Below, in pieces: positions 24,038 to 36,710 of a DNA stretch of 64,000 nucleotides. The stretch covers positions 24,391,403 through 24,455,402 of the forward strand of contig CM119264.1 in NCBI GenBank assembly GCA_051294375.1. Direction: 5' to 3'. How positions within the stretch are numbered: the first letter of the stretch is position 1; each line of letters begins with the position of its first letter. The translations under genes and the position numbers were made by a program. Source of the DNA: Paraspadella gotoi. Taxonomy: Eukaryota > Chaetognatha. The notes beneath the pieces were generated by a model. That model searched no databases, had not been told where the DNA came from, and saw only the letters and a list, made by a program, of their open reading frames with translations.

Positions 24038-24539
24038 GTGGTGTGCTAAGAACGACATCTCTCTTACATCGTCTTTCTGACCGATAAAATTGCTGAAGCT
24101 TTATTCGCGGGCAGTGAAAAAACGAGCAAAGGGGGAGGAAAAAAAGAAAAAAATGGTAACAAAGCAAGACATTGTAACGAGAATAAATTTAAGAGGCGCG
24201 TAGAGGTGAGAGAAAGATAAGGAGAACGAACCGGTTCTTAATTTAAAGGAAAAAAAAATCGTTGTCTCTCACGAAAAACAATAATTTCATAATGAACAAA
24301 TGGTTTAGTAAGTATAAAAAAACACCGATGATAAACGATGCTATTATTAGTGAATAAATAATCAATAAGTGACGAGTCAGAGAACAACGAACGCAAAACC
24401 ACGAGAAAGAGGAGCAAAAAAAAAAAAAAAAAGGAAAAAACGGAAAAAAGGAAATTGGAGCGAAGAAGAACGATCTGAGGAATATGGAGCCAGAAAAGAC
24501 GCGAATCATTTAGCGGGAACGGAGTAAAAAGGGTCGAAG

Positions 24540-25095
24540 CCAAAGACCGATTGCAAATGTTGTTGGACTGTGGGGACGGATGGAAGATGAGTGATGTTGT
24601 TGGACTGAGACGGATGGAAGATGAGTGATGTTGTGTGGTCTTGGAGACGGGATGGAGGATGAGTGATGTTTGTTGTCTGAGAACGGGATATAGGAGGATG
24701 ATGATTTGATTGGAGTTGAGACGGCATGGAAGATAGAGTGATTGGTTGGAATTGAGGACGGATGGATATGATGAGTGACTTGATATCATTTGCTGAGACG
24801 AGATGGAAGATGAGTGATGTTGTTTGGATGAGACGGATAGAGAGATGATGATGTTAATTTGCGACTGAGACGGATGGAAATGAGTGATGTTGTGTGGACT
24901 TGAGACGGATAGAAGAGATGAGTGATGTTGTTGGGGACATGAGGAGATGGATGGGAAGTTAGTGAAGTGATGTCTTGTTGACTGGTGCACGGGATAGGAT
25001 ACTGAGTATGTTGTTGGACTTGGACGGATCGTGATGATGAGTGATGTTGTTGGAAGAGACAGATAGGATGATGAGGTGATCTTGTTAGGACTGAC
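24540..25095 (+). repeat. 34-bp minisatellite
   Basis: About 16 imperfect copies of a 34-bp unit starting GATGAGTGATGTTGTTGG and ending GAGACGGATGGAA. The matching array in copy B is at 29070-29570 and is interrupted by a 265-N gap. Minus-strand frames across it (Ser/His/Gln-rich) are artefacts. Confidence 0.85.
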
Positions 25096-28024
25096 AATAT
25101 TGACAGATATAGGCATCTGTCTCAAAACAAATATTAAATATAACTGTCAATGACCTGTAAGGGACAGTTGTATTCGGAGATCCTTAACTGTTTTTGTTCT
25201 TGATTGTAAACATGCCAACCATCGTCATACAATGGCAACAAAATGCGATTCTTTCGGTTCGCACCACACACCAAAGTTCGTATTCGGTTATTAGGCGCGC
25301 GTGGTGAAAACGGAGAGGAATTACGAGCGCAATCGCGGCATCGTGACGTTTCTTGCCCCGCCGGGCCGGTTTCGCTTCAACGAGCTTTGGAGGCGTTGTA
25401 TCTGTGTAGTTCCTTGTCTACGTTGCGTCGTCTTTGATCTTTCCTTGGTGCTTTCCACTGGGGAGCAGGTAGGCAGACGTTTCCTTTGTCTTCTCCCCGT
25501 TGTCTTGTTTTGATTTTTGTCTTTGCTTATGCGGTTGGCTGTTTTTGTAGTCTGTCTATGTCCTGTCTTATTTTTTTTGTTTCTTTCTTTTTCTTCTTTT
25601 TTTGTTTTTTGTCTTTCTTTGTCATTTACTTTTTTTTTTTTTTTTTTGTTGTCTTTTTTGTTATTTTTTTTTTTTTTTTTTTTTTTCTTTTTTTGTTTCG
25701 TATTAGTTTCTCTTTATTTTCTTTTTTTTTTTTTTCCATTTGTTCTCTTCTTTTTTTTAAAGCTTAGCTTCTTTTTAAATTCTTCTCTTTTTTGATTCTG
25801 ATAATTTTTTCTTTTGGCTCGATTTTTTCTTTTTTTTCTCTCTCTTATTTTCTCCAAGCTTGAATAATTTTTCCCACCGTCTCTTTTTTTATGAGAAACG
25901 CCTTCCTTTTTATTTTCTTTTTTCTTGACCTGTTGATGATGTTTAGTTACAACAACGGGTTATTGTCTTTCGCCCATTTTTATTTTTATCGCATTCTTGG
26001 AATTAGCGTCTGAGCGAAGAACGTATTTCCAAAAGAAGAAAGAAGAAAAATAGAAGAAAAAAAAAGAAGAAAAAGTCGTGGAATAATGACGACCTACGCC
26101 TTTCTCTTTCGCACCCGGTTTCTCTGCTCCTCTACTCCACCCCCGCTTCTGGGTCCGCACGCTCATTCCCGCCCGATTTTCCGCTCACCCCCTAATACCG
26201 CTACGCAAATTCCCCGATTGCGCAGAAGATTAATTCCTCCCACACTCGTTAAATAAATTTTTACTATTACAATAGTATCATTTTCCTTTATAATTTCCCA
26301 TCTTAATTTGAGTAGTGTTTTAAATTTTAACATTTTCGTGCTGCTTTTATTCTAATATCTTTCGCTCTTTCATCCTGTCCCAAGTTAAACTTTAACTTTC
26401 GTTTCTTTTATTTTACATCCCTACTCGTAATAATCAGAGAAAGTTTGGAAACCTCGTAGACAAGAATTAAGTCGTTGATTTAAATTTGATAAATTTTATT
26501 AACTACTTGAAATGTCAACATAAAAAGCCAAAAGAGATTACGATTTTAATCAACGTGGACCAACAAATTGTCCAGTCTTTTCACTGTTAGTTCTCTAGGA
26601 TATTTGAATCTAGTTTTTAGAACTATTTTGTAATTCTGATGGTGAACTTTGTCTGGGAGAGAAGCAACTTTCTGTACAATTTTGGCTTTGAAGCGCCCAA
26701 TTACTGCATGAGTGGATAGGGCGATGACTTGAAAAAGTAGGAAAAAGTGAGAGAATGAGCATCGAAAACCAAGTTATGAAGAAAGCTTTGAATGAAACTT
26801 GGATAAATTATCGATTAAACTGCTTTTTCCTACTTTTAAAAAATTGTTTTCCATATAAGTTTCCTTACTTGATTTTAATTTTGATTTAATCTAATTTTAA
26901 TTTGATTAATTTTATTATGGATTTTAATTGTGATTTTAGGTTTAAATTGTTGAAACCTATCCCTACAGATTTTTGCTGAATTTGTTTATATATATACGGA
27001 TATTTTATAATAATGGAAAAGTCAAACATTCTTGACGTAAAATTGATTTGTTTCTCATAAATTTTTTATACCAATCATCTTAGACGTCCTATGAACTTTG
27101 CCTTGATTTTAATTGATTTAGACCAATCGCCTCATCTTCAATAAGCTTTGTGTTTTATGTTTTTATTCCTTTTTTAGAAATTCAGCCACAATATATTTTT
27201 TTTTCGGCGTCAAAAAAGTGGCTACTTTTTTTTGCGCCGAATGTAAAATAAACTTAAAAGAGAAAACTTATTTTTACTTCCCTAAAAAACAAGTTTGAGC
27301 AAACAAATGTCGGGATCGCCCACGATCATTATCGGTAATTAATATTAATTAATTAATTAATTTAATTTCATAATTAATTTATTTAAGTTAAATTATTTAG
27401 ATTAATTATGCAATATGCAATTAAGTTGATCCAAATGTTTGTTTTGAATTGATTAATTACTGATTTAATTATTGATTAATTAATGTGACTTAGATTGATT
27501 AATTAACTAATTAATTATTTGTTAATTAATACCTCTTGCATTTTACATAAAATAAAAGAAAAAGAAGCATAATCATTAGTGAAACAGGTTCTTTGTTTTT
27601 TCCATTTAAACTCATTTCCACTCAAACGATTCCATCCAAACTTGATTTCCAAGTTTAAATCACACACTTTTGCACCCAAATACAAAATTTCAAGTCAATC
27701 GCCCCCATTCACTCATGAGTAATTAGTGTTCAAAGTGGAAATATATTTTTTTGTTTTTTCCATTTAAACTCATTTCCACTCGGGACGATTCCTCGAAACT
27801 TCATATCCATCATCCAATGCAACGAGTACGTTGGTGTTTTTTTGCTAAGGTGGGACGACGGGACGGACGGAACGGGACGGACAGATGACGACAGACAGAT
27901 GACGGACGGACATCGTTTTTTTTTTTTGCATAATTTATCATAATTTGAATGTTCTGAATGATATAAAGAGAATGCCCGACAAGAATTGAGGGGGCGGACC
28001 GACGGACGACAAAGTAATTATACG

Positions 28025-28054
28025 AGTCGGGTCTGCTTGAAAGCAGACCCGACT
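28025..28054. other. Perfect 12-bp hairpin beside a GGAC array
   Basis: AGTCGGGTCTGC and its exact complement GCAGACCCGACT surround a 6-base TTGAAA loop and are followed by AAAAAA. The hairpin recurs with one extra base at about 32337-32367 in copy B. It lies about 110 bases after a (GGAC)n-like array (27850-27915; 32165-32228). It may be the end of a mobile element; no function is shown. Confidence 0.6.
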
Positions 28055-28565
28055 AAAAAATCCTCGTTCTTTCTTCCTTATCTTTTTATTTTATTATGTG
28101 GTCACTAAGAACACGCATAAACTTTTCTCCCTCATTCACTTACCACCGTTTAATGTTTCTTAGGTCATTGACCGGAATTCCTCGACTAGCTCACCAAAAC
28201 CCCTAACCCCGCGCCTGGCTTCCCCTCGCCCCTTCGATACGCGCATCTAATCGCCCCGAACCTGTAAATAATAAGATTGGGTTACGCGTCGCAAATTACA
28301 ATGGAAATAGAAGTCTTGGACACAAAGCGCGCGCCGAATTTTAAGGGGACTCGGAGATCCACGGCTACGGGGCTTCCTGTAATCTAATTAGAGAGCGTTG
28401 TTGTCGTTGTTAAATATTTTCCTTTAGTTTTATTGAATATTTTTGATACAGATTATCGCTTACATGACGTAAATAAAAGTAAATATTTTTTTTGGTTTTA
28501 TTTATTTTTAAGAAATGATAATTATAAATCAAAATATGAACATTTTTTTGAACCAAACAAAACGT

Positions 28566-28590
28566 NNNNNNNNNNNNNNNNNNNNNNNNN
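28566..28590. other. Assembly gap (25 N)
   Basis: Exactly 25 N, the same size as the gap at 63675-63699. Both are followed by sequence already seen 4.55-4.65 kb earlier. Confidence 0.99.
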
Positions 28591-29129
28591 TGTGTGTGTA
28601 AGAACGACATCTCTCTTACATCGTCTTTCTGACCGACTAAAATTGCTGAACTTTATCGGGAAGTGAAAAAACGACAAAGGGAGGGAAAAAAAAGGAAAAA
28701 AATGGTACAAGCAAACAATGAACGAGATAAATTTAAGAGGCGTAAGGTGAGAGAAAATAGAGAACGAACCGGTTCTTATTTATAAGGAAAAAAAATCGTT
28801 GTCTCTCCGAAAAAACAAATAATTTCATTAATTGAGACAAATCGTTTTAGTAAGTATAAAAAACACCGATGATAAACGATGCTATTATTAGTAATAATAA
28901 TCAATAGATACGAGAAGACACGAACGCAAAACCACGAGAAAGAGGAGCAAAAAAAAAAAAAAGGAAAAAGGAAAAAGGAAATGGAGCGAAGAAGAAGCGA
29001 TCTGAGGAATATGGAGCAAAAAAGACGCGAATCGGGGAAACTGGAGTAAAAAGGTCGAAGCCAAAGACCGATTGATGTTGTTGGACTGGGACGGATGGAA
29101 GATGAGTGATGTTGTTGGACTGAGACGGA

Positions 29130-29394
29130 NNNNNNNNNNNNNNNNNNNNNNNNNNNNNNNNNNNNNNNNNNNNNNNNNNNNNNNNNNNNNNNNNNNNNNN
29201 NNNNNNNNNNNNNNNNNNNNNNNNNNNNNNNNNNNNNNNNNNNNNNNNNNNNNNNNNNNNNNNNNNNNNNNNNNNNNNNNNNNNNNNNNNNNNNNNNNNN
29301 NNNNNNNNNNNNNNNNNNNNNNNNNNNNNNNNNNNNNNNNNNNNNNNNNNNNNNNNNNNNNNNNNNNNNNNNNNNNNNNNNNNNNNNNNNNNNN
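29130..29394. other. Assembly gap (265 N)
   Basis: An N run inside the 34-bp minisatellite of copy B, with repeat units on both sides. Confidence 0.99.
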
Positions 29395-31024
29395 CTGAGA
29401 CGGATGGAAGATGAGTGATGTTGTTGGACTGAGATGGATGGAAGATGAGTGATGTTGTTGGACTGTGACGGATAGATGATGAGTAATGTTGTTGGACTGT
29501 GACGGATTTGATGATGAGTGATGTTGTTGGACAGAGACAGATAGATGATGAGTGATCTTGTTGGACTGACAATATTGACAATATACTTCTGTCTCAAAAA
29601 AAAAAAACTGTTTCAATGACCTGTAAGAAGCAAGTTGTATCGAGACCACTGTTTTGTTCTTGATTGTAAACATGCCAACCATGTCATACATGAACAAAAT
29701 GCGATTCTTTCGGTTGCGCCACAACCAAAGTTGTATTCGGTTATGCGCCCGTTAAACGGAGAGGAATTACGAGCGCAATCGCCCATCTGACTTTTCTGCC
29801 CCGCCGCCCGTTTCGCTTCCGAGCCTTGGGCGTTTATCTTTTCCTTGTCTTTGCTTTGTCTTTCCTTTGTCTTTCCCTGGTATTTTCTTTGTCTTTTCCT
29901 TGTCTTGTCTTTGATTTTTTCTTGCTTTATCTTTGCTTTGTCTTTTCTTTGTGTTTGCTTTGTCTTTCCTTTGTCTATTTTTTGTCTTTCCTTTGTTTTT
30001 TTTCGTCTTTCCTTTGTCATTACTTTGTGGTTTCTTTGTTACTTCTTTCTCTGTCCGAAGTCTCTCTTTTTCTTTCCATTGTTCTCTTTTTTTTTTAAAG
30101 CTTAGCTTCTTTTTTTTTCTTCTCTTTTTTGATTCTCATTTTTTCTTTTGGCTCGATTTTTCTTTTTTTTCTCTCTCTTATCTTTCTCCGAAGCTTGAAT
30201 AATTTTTCCCCCGTCTCTTTTTTTATGAGAAACGCCTCCTTTTTATTTTCTTTTTTCTTGACCTGTTGATGATGTAGTTATCAACAACGGGTATTGCTTT
30301 CCCATTTTTATTTTTATCGCATTCTTTGGAAATTAGCGTCTGAGCGAAGAACGTATTTCCAAAAGAAGAAGAAGAAAAATAGAAGAAAAAAAAGAAGAAA
30401 AAAGTCGTGGAATAATGACGACCTACGCCCTTTTCTTTCCGCCACCCCCGTTTCTCTGCTCCTCTACTCCCACCCCCGCTTCTGGGTCGCAGCTCAACTT
30501 CCCCGCCCGATTTCCGCTCACCCCCTAATATCGCTACCCAAATTCCCCCGATTGCGCAGAATTAATTCCTCCCACACTTTAAATAATTTTACTATTACAA
30601 TAGTATCATTTTCCTTTTTATAATTTCCGATCTTAATTTGAGTAGTTTTAATTTTAACATTTCTTCGTCGCTGCTTTTTATTCTATATCTTTCGCTCTTT
30701 CATCCTTCCAAGTTTAAACTTCTAACTTTCGTTTCTTTTATTATTCACATCCCTACTCGTAATAATCCAGAGAAAGTTTTGGAAACCCTCGTGACAAAGA
30801 ATTAAGTCGTTGATTTAATTTGATAAATTTTATATTAACTACTTGAAAATGTCAACAAAAAAGCCAAAAGAGATTACGATTTATCAACGTGGACCAACAA
30901 ATCTGTCCAGTCTTTCACTGTTAGTTCTCTAGATATCTTGGAATCTTAGTTTTTAGAAACTATTTTGTAATCTCTGGATTGGTGAACTTTTCTGGGAGAG
31001 AAGCAACTTTTTCTGTACAATTTT

Positions 31025-32050
31025 GGCTTTGAACGCCAATTACTCATGAGTGGATAGGGCGATTGACTTGAAAAAGTAGGAAAGTGAGAGAATGAGCATG
31101 AAACCAAGTTTCAATGAAAAAAGCTTTGAATGTAACCTTGGATAAATTATCATTAAACTGCTTTTTCCTCACTTTTAAAAAATTGTTTTCCATATAGTTT
31201 CCTTACTTATTTTAATTTGATTTAATCTAATTTTATTTGATTAATTTTATTTGATTTTAATTTGATTTTAGGTTTAATGGTTGAAACCTATCCCTACAGA
31301 TTTTGCTGAATTTGTTTATATATATAAATATTTTATAATAAGGAAAAGTCAAACTATTCTTGACTAAAATTGATTTGTTCTCATAAAATTTTTTATACCA
31401 ATCATCTTTGACGTCCTATAACTTTGCTTGATTTTAATTGGATTTAGACCAATCGCCTCATCTTTCAATAAGCTTTGTTTTATGTTTTTATATCCTTTTA
31501 AAATTCAGCCATCAATATATTTTTTTTCGGCGTCAAAAAAGTGGCTACTTTTTTTGCGCCGAATGTAAATAAACTTAAAAAGAGAAAACTTATTTTACTT
31601 CCCTAAAAAACAAGTTTGAGCAAACAATGTCGGATCTGCCCACGATCATTATCGGTAATTAATTAATTAATTAATTAATTAATTAATTAATAATTAATTT
31701 ATTTAAGTTAATTATTTAATTAATTATGCAATTATGCAATTAATTTGATCCAAAATGTTTGTTTTGATTGATTAATTAACTGATTAATTATTGATTAATT
31801 AATTGACTAATTGATTAATTAACTAATTAATTATTTGATTAATTAATACCTCTTGCATTTACATTTAAAATAAAAAGAAAAAGAAGCATAATCAATTAGT
31901 GAAACAGGTTCTTTGTTTTTTCCATTTAAACTCATTTCCACTCAAACGATTCCATCCAAACTTGATTTCCAGTTTAATCACACACTTTTGCACCCAAATA
32001 CAAAATTTCAAGTCAATCGCCCCATTCACTCATGAGTAATTAGTGTTCAA
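31025..32050. mobile_element. Candidate 1-kb element bounded by 40-bp inverted repeats
   Basis: The left edge at 31025-31072 reads through CAATTACTCATGAGTGGAT and GGGCGATTGACTTGAA. The right edge at 32004-32050 reads the complement, CAAGTCAATCGCCCCATTC and ACTCATGAGTAATTAG. The same pair is in copy A at about 26683-26740 and 27686-27735. The interior is AT-rich with no frame of interest. A partial extra right end follows at 32060-32150. No target-site duplication was established. Confidence 0.45.
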
Positions 32051-33108
32051 ATAGTGAAATATATTTTTTTGTTTTTTCCATTTAAACTCATTTCCACTCG
32101 GACGATTCCATCGAAACTTCATATCCATCCATCCAATCACGAGTAATTGGTGTTTTTTGCTAAGGTGGGACGGACGGACGGACGGACGGACGGACAGATG
32201 GACGGACAGACAGATGGACGGACGGACATCGTTTTTTTTTGCATAATTTATCATAATTTGATGTTCTGACATGATATAAGAGAATGCCCGACAAGATTGA
32301 GGGGGCGGACCGACGGACCGACAAAGTGAATTATAGAGTCGGGTTCTGCTGAAAGCAGACCCGACTAAAAAAATCTCGTTCTTTCTTTCCTTATCTTTTT
32401 TATTTTATTATGTGGTCACTAAGAACACGCATAAACTCTTTCTCCCTCATTCACTTACCACCGTTTAATCGTTTCTTAGGTCATTGACCGGAAATTCCGA
32501 CTAGCTACCAAAACCCCTAACCCCGCGCCTGGCCTCCCCTCGCCCTTCGATACGCGCATCTAATCGCCCCCGACCTGTAAATAATAAGATTGGGTTACGC
32601 GTCGCAAATTACCAATGGAAATAGAAGTCTTGGACACAAAGCGCGCGCCGAATTTTAAGGGGACCTCGGAGATCCACGGCTACGGGGTCTCTGTAATCTA
32701 ATTAGAGAGCGTTGTTGTCGTTGTTAAATAATTTTCCTTTTAGTTTTATTGAATATTTTTTGATACAGAATTATCGCTTACAATGACGTAAATAAAAGTA
32801 AATATTTTTTTTGGTTTTATTTTATTTTTAAGAAATGATAATTATAAATCAAAATATGAACATTTTTTTGAACAAACAAATCGTTAGTACAAATGCTCTT
32901 GCATTAAAAAGAAAAAGAGAGAGAGAGATATCTCGAAACAAAAAACATTTTTTAGTATTTATAATTTTATGAATATTAAATAGTTTAAATAATCACATAC
33001 ATATATTGTAAAAATATAAAATATAAATAAAAATAACACTAATGGAAAGCATTGTTTAGAATACTGTATAACTATTAAAGTAATTAAACTTTTAAATTTT
33101 TTTCATTT

Positions 33109-36100
33109 TTACAACTTGTCTGTATTATTTATCAAGACAAGCAAAGATGGAATCACCAACAGAAAAAGATGCAGCCAATCTTCGTGCTTTGTAGTTCCAG
33201 GATCAAATTCTCGTTGTGCGATTTTGATTATCAAACTAAAATCTTGTTGGGTTTGATTTATTTTTTTTTCCATAAAAATATTTTTTTCAGAGGAATGACG
33301 GAATCTGTAACAATTGGATAAAATGTCGATAAAAGCTATAAGCGAAGGTTGACCATAATTAAGCATCTCAAAGCCTCGCTTCATTCCCATTGGAATTACA
33401 TCCATGGACAATGGGCCATAAGCGATAAGCGGTTGACACCAGCGGAATAATTTGCTATTCTCTCTCCCATCTCCGAGATGTGCATTAGTTTTTATAAACA
33501 ATGCATGAATTATAACGAATACCAATCCAAATACAGAATTTAGAATAAGTCTTGAAAAGTTTTTTAAGCTTCCAGAGATAATCATACTATGAAACCAATG
33601 ACAACTAAACTTTGCCAGAGGAAAAAAAGATAAAGATAAAAGAAAAAGAAAATGTCGAGAAAAAAAAGCGTAACCTCCTAAAAAAACAAAATAAGGAGCT
33701 ATAAATGATAGAAAATCAGTTTGATCGCCTGAAATTTCTTTAGAGACAGAACATATTTCTTTTAATGCTTTCATAGAATTCTTTTCTGCAGTCATTTTTG
33801 TCATGATTATTATAAAAGGAAAAATCAGTGAAGTTATAAGGAATATGCCATGTTTTAAGCAATTAATTTGGCGATTGATTAGTGAATGGAAAATACTAGA
33901 AGTAACTGATGTAAAGATTACTGTCACAAAGTAATTAGAAATAATATTTCCAAACTCATTAATTAACTTTTGTGTCGGCGGCACAAGCATTTTGAACTTT
34001 TCCCTGTACAATCTATGGGTTTTTTTTGGTTTTGTTCGCAGAAAAGATAAATCCAAAAAGCTATAATCCTTTGAATCTATCACAATTAAATAATTGTTAA
34101 ACAAAACGCAGTAATAAACATTCATATAGATTAAAAAACCTGAATTAAGCTGTCTAAAAAATATTATAAACCATTCAGTCAGTTTTTCACGTGCACAAGC
34201 AAAAAAAAAGAAATAAAAAGATGAGAAAAATATATCAACTAATACTAAAATTAACTGAAGATCATGACCAGGGTCAAAAATCATATAATTTCCAAGTTTG
34301 ATAGACAAAAAATGATTAAATGTATTTTTGATAGTTGCAAAATTGTAATGAAAATTACCATTTTCTTTGTTTGTAATATTAATATTACTCCATCTGTTTT
34401 TTTTAAATATAATTCCCTGCAAGTTATAAACGCGTTTGAATGTAAAAGTTTTAGGAATAAATGAAGTATAAAAATTTATCTGTGGAGCCTGAATATTTAT
34501 TAAATTTCCCAACCCCCAAGAAATAAAAACAGGTTTAATGTATAAATTAATATACCAGCTAAAACGAGAGTGAATTTTAATGGTAAAAAAGATTGCAAAC
34601 ATTATGCTCCCAAACTGCATGGACAAAGATAACGCATTAAAGTTACACTTTTTGACCGAGAGGTCGGATTTTATTCTGTGGGAATTAAAAATTCTCTTTA
34701 TGAAAATCTGTGACTCAGTGATTGTGAAAACTCTGAGCAGCATAAGTGGTAACAGAAACACGAACCAAATACACTGGCTCAAACTGTAACAAAACGTCAA
34801 GTACAAAGAAGTCGACAATCCAACTATCCAAGGATGCCAAGAAAGAAAGAAAACCCAAAAATGGCATCCTCGAAAATGGCCCGGAGTCCGTCCTCTGATC
34901 TAGGAATGGTCACGTGACGATTGTCAACCGCAAACTTGGCCAGACTCAGCGTTGAGGCGGAGATGGAGGCCATCTCAAGATATAACGAATCCCCAATGCT
35001 CCAGCGGCAAGTGTAAAGGTAAGTGCGAAAATCAATGTTGCAGAAACACGGTTGGGCTGTCTCCTTGAACTCATTTACCTCAAATTGATATTTAAATACT
35101 TTTAGGTCGGTATTAATATTATGATTAATAAAGCCATTTGCGGCTCGGGGATTAAGACATAACGAATCTGTATCACTGGTCCAGGTCAAAACTGACGCAG
35201 CTACGGTAACTAGAAGCTGAGGAAACGACTCCAGCAAATTTTGAATCAGATTCATGTTGATCTCCAAAAAAACTTTTGATTGAAGTCGGTCGCTATTGTT
35301 TGGGGTTTTTGATCTAAATTCATTGTCAAAATAATTGTCAATCATTATCGGAATGAGACCCAAACCCAAAATGTGAAGAACGATCGTGGTAATTTTTTTT
35401 ACTTTGTTCTGTTCATTATGTTCTATTTTTATAAAAAAAATGTAAATATGTAAAGCATTTTAATTTGATTTGAATTTTTTAAATTTCTAATTTTATCTTT
35501 AAAATTTAATTAACAAGAATGGAAATTCAAATGTTTGTTTCGCTGCAGTGACTTTCTTAGCCCGTCTTTTATTCTTCATAGTTTTAGGATTAGGATTAGG
35601 ATAGTTTTAGGCATTAGCAGTCATTTAGATTTGAGAGTTTTTCTTTCTTAACAAATAAGCAACCAATTATAGGCGAGTTATGAGCATTTTTAATGCAAGT
35701 GGGACAGACAGACCGATGGACAGACATACTGACCGACCAACCAAAAAATGTCTCATAGAGTTTCTCTGCGGTGCAACTAAAAAATATGTAAAGTTTTTCC
35801 TTTTTAGGACGGAAACAAGAGAGAAAGGGAAATAAGAAGAAAGATTAAAAGAAACAATATCGGTTCATCCAATGTGTTGCGCCGCAGTAACTTTATTTTT
35901 ACATGATCGCATGAGAGTACTAAAAAGATAAAAAGAGAAAAAAATTATCATTAATAGCAATGGCAATGTTGATTTGTATAAATTAAAAGTTTAACATTCC
36001 AAAATGGTTCAATCTTCTGATACTCACAAAATTGTTACTTTTTGGAAAAAATAGAACATATTTATCCTTTAAAAGCCTTGAAAAAAAGGTTTTATTTTTA

Positions 36101-36270
36101 TAGATAAAGTTCAATCCATGCCAGGCAGAGAAGAGACAATGAAACAGAAAGATAAACAGCAAGACGAATCCAATTTCTCTCATTTCCGAATCAAGATATT
36201 TTAAAGTTACTCTCACATCTGTGTAGACGTCCAACAAACTTAAGACGCAATTTATAAGCAAAAGAATCAT
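33109..36270 (-). pseudogene. Multi-pass membrane protein gene, possibly XK-related, frameshifted
   Basis: Exon 1 is 36270-36028: an ATG start, MILLLINCVLSLLDVYTDVR, then donor TTT/GTGAGTAT. Exon 2 begins after GAACAG at 35408 and stays in phase. It reads NKVKKITTIVLHILGLGL and later LIQNLLESFPQLLVTVAAS, to a TAG at 34824-34826. A second open frame covers about 34890-33109 with many further hydrophobic segments (IWFVFLLPLMLLRVF, FGLVFVIIHALF) and ends NNTDKL. The switch of frame falls in a T/C-rich run near 34830-34850 within what would be one membrane helix, so a one-base indel or read error is likely. The DxxTD motif, the VLHILGLG helix and the ESFPQLL helix recall XK-family scramblase relatives, but about 840 residues is much longer than the usual 450. 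Family assignment is tentative. Confidence 0.55.
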
Positions 36271-36654
36271 TTCTTTTACTTTTTAAGTAATTGTTATTAT
36301 ATAAAAACAATTTTTTACTTCTTTTGATTTTGTTAGAGGTACATAAACAAGTTAAGAGCGAATAATTAAGATATTTGGCAAAATGGAAAATGGAACTCCA
36401 ATGGAAGCAGGTGCCTTAAAAAAGAGAAGGATCGCGAGAATGAAAAGGAACATTTAACATATAACATATAACATATTATTCGCCCTCATTCTTCTCAGGA
36501 TTTTCAAGCTCGACAAAAACCTTTGTTGCTCTCTCGATCAATTGAAACTGAAAATGGTAACTTTCAGGCTTCGCTTTTAAACGGAGATTAAGTATTCAAT
36601 AGAATCAGGTGCAGTAAAAATAAATTTATAAAATAACAGGAATTCAGGAAGTCA

Positions 36655-36710
<56 letters not shown>

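Larger units (their letters stand above)
24050..28565 (+). repeat. Copy A of a 4.3-4.5-kb duplicated block
   Basis: From AACGACATCTCTCTTACATC to the ATTTTTTTGAACCAAAC end next to the gap, this block matches 28603-32886 almost base for base, apart from many one-base indels. It contains in order a 34-bp minisatellite (24540-25095), T-rich DNA (25540-25850), AT-rich DNA, a TAAT-rich tract (27335-27540), a GGAC array (27850-27915), a perfect hairpin (28025-28054) and a GC-richer block (28160-28400). No gene is recognised. It is probably the same locus as copy B, assembled twice. Confidence 0.85.
28591..32886 (+). repeat. Copy B of the 4.3-4.5-kb duplicated block
   Basis: This repeats 24050-28565 in the same order and orientation, including the 34-bp minisatellite, GGAC array, hairpin and GC-richer block, and then runs on into unique sequence. 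It has fewer interruptions in the TAAT tract (31655-31700) and GGAC array than copy A. A 265-N gap at 29130-29394 lies in the minisatellite. No gene is recognised. Confidence 0.85.

Noticed and set aside
23204-24167. Long minus-strand frames (284-295 codons) rich in Ser, Leu, Pro and Phe
   Set aside because: They lie opposite a purine-only tract; all frames are open there because of base composition.
28776-29724. Minus-strand frames across 29.1-29.6 kb
   Set aside because: Mostly N gap plus a 34-bp minisatellite.
24050-32886. A true recent segmental duplication
   Set aside because: Kept only as an alternative: the 25-N gap at the junction and indel-only differences favour one locus assembled twice.
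35575-35612. TTAGGATTAGGA and, at 43595-43632, CCTAATCCTAATCC arrays as telomere repeats
   Set aside because: Only a few units, hexamer TTAGGA or mixed rather than a long uniform array; ordinary interstitial simple repeats.
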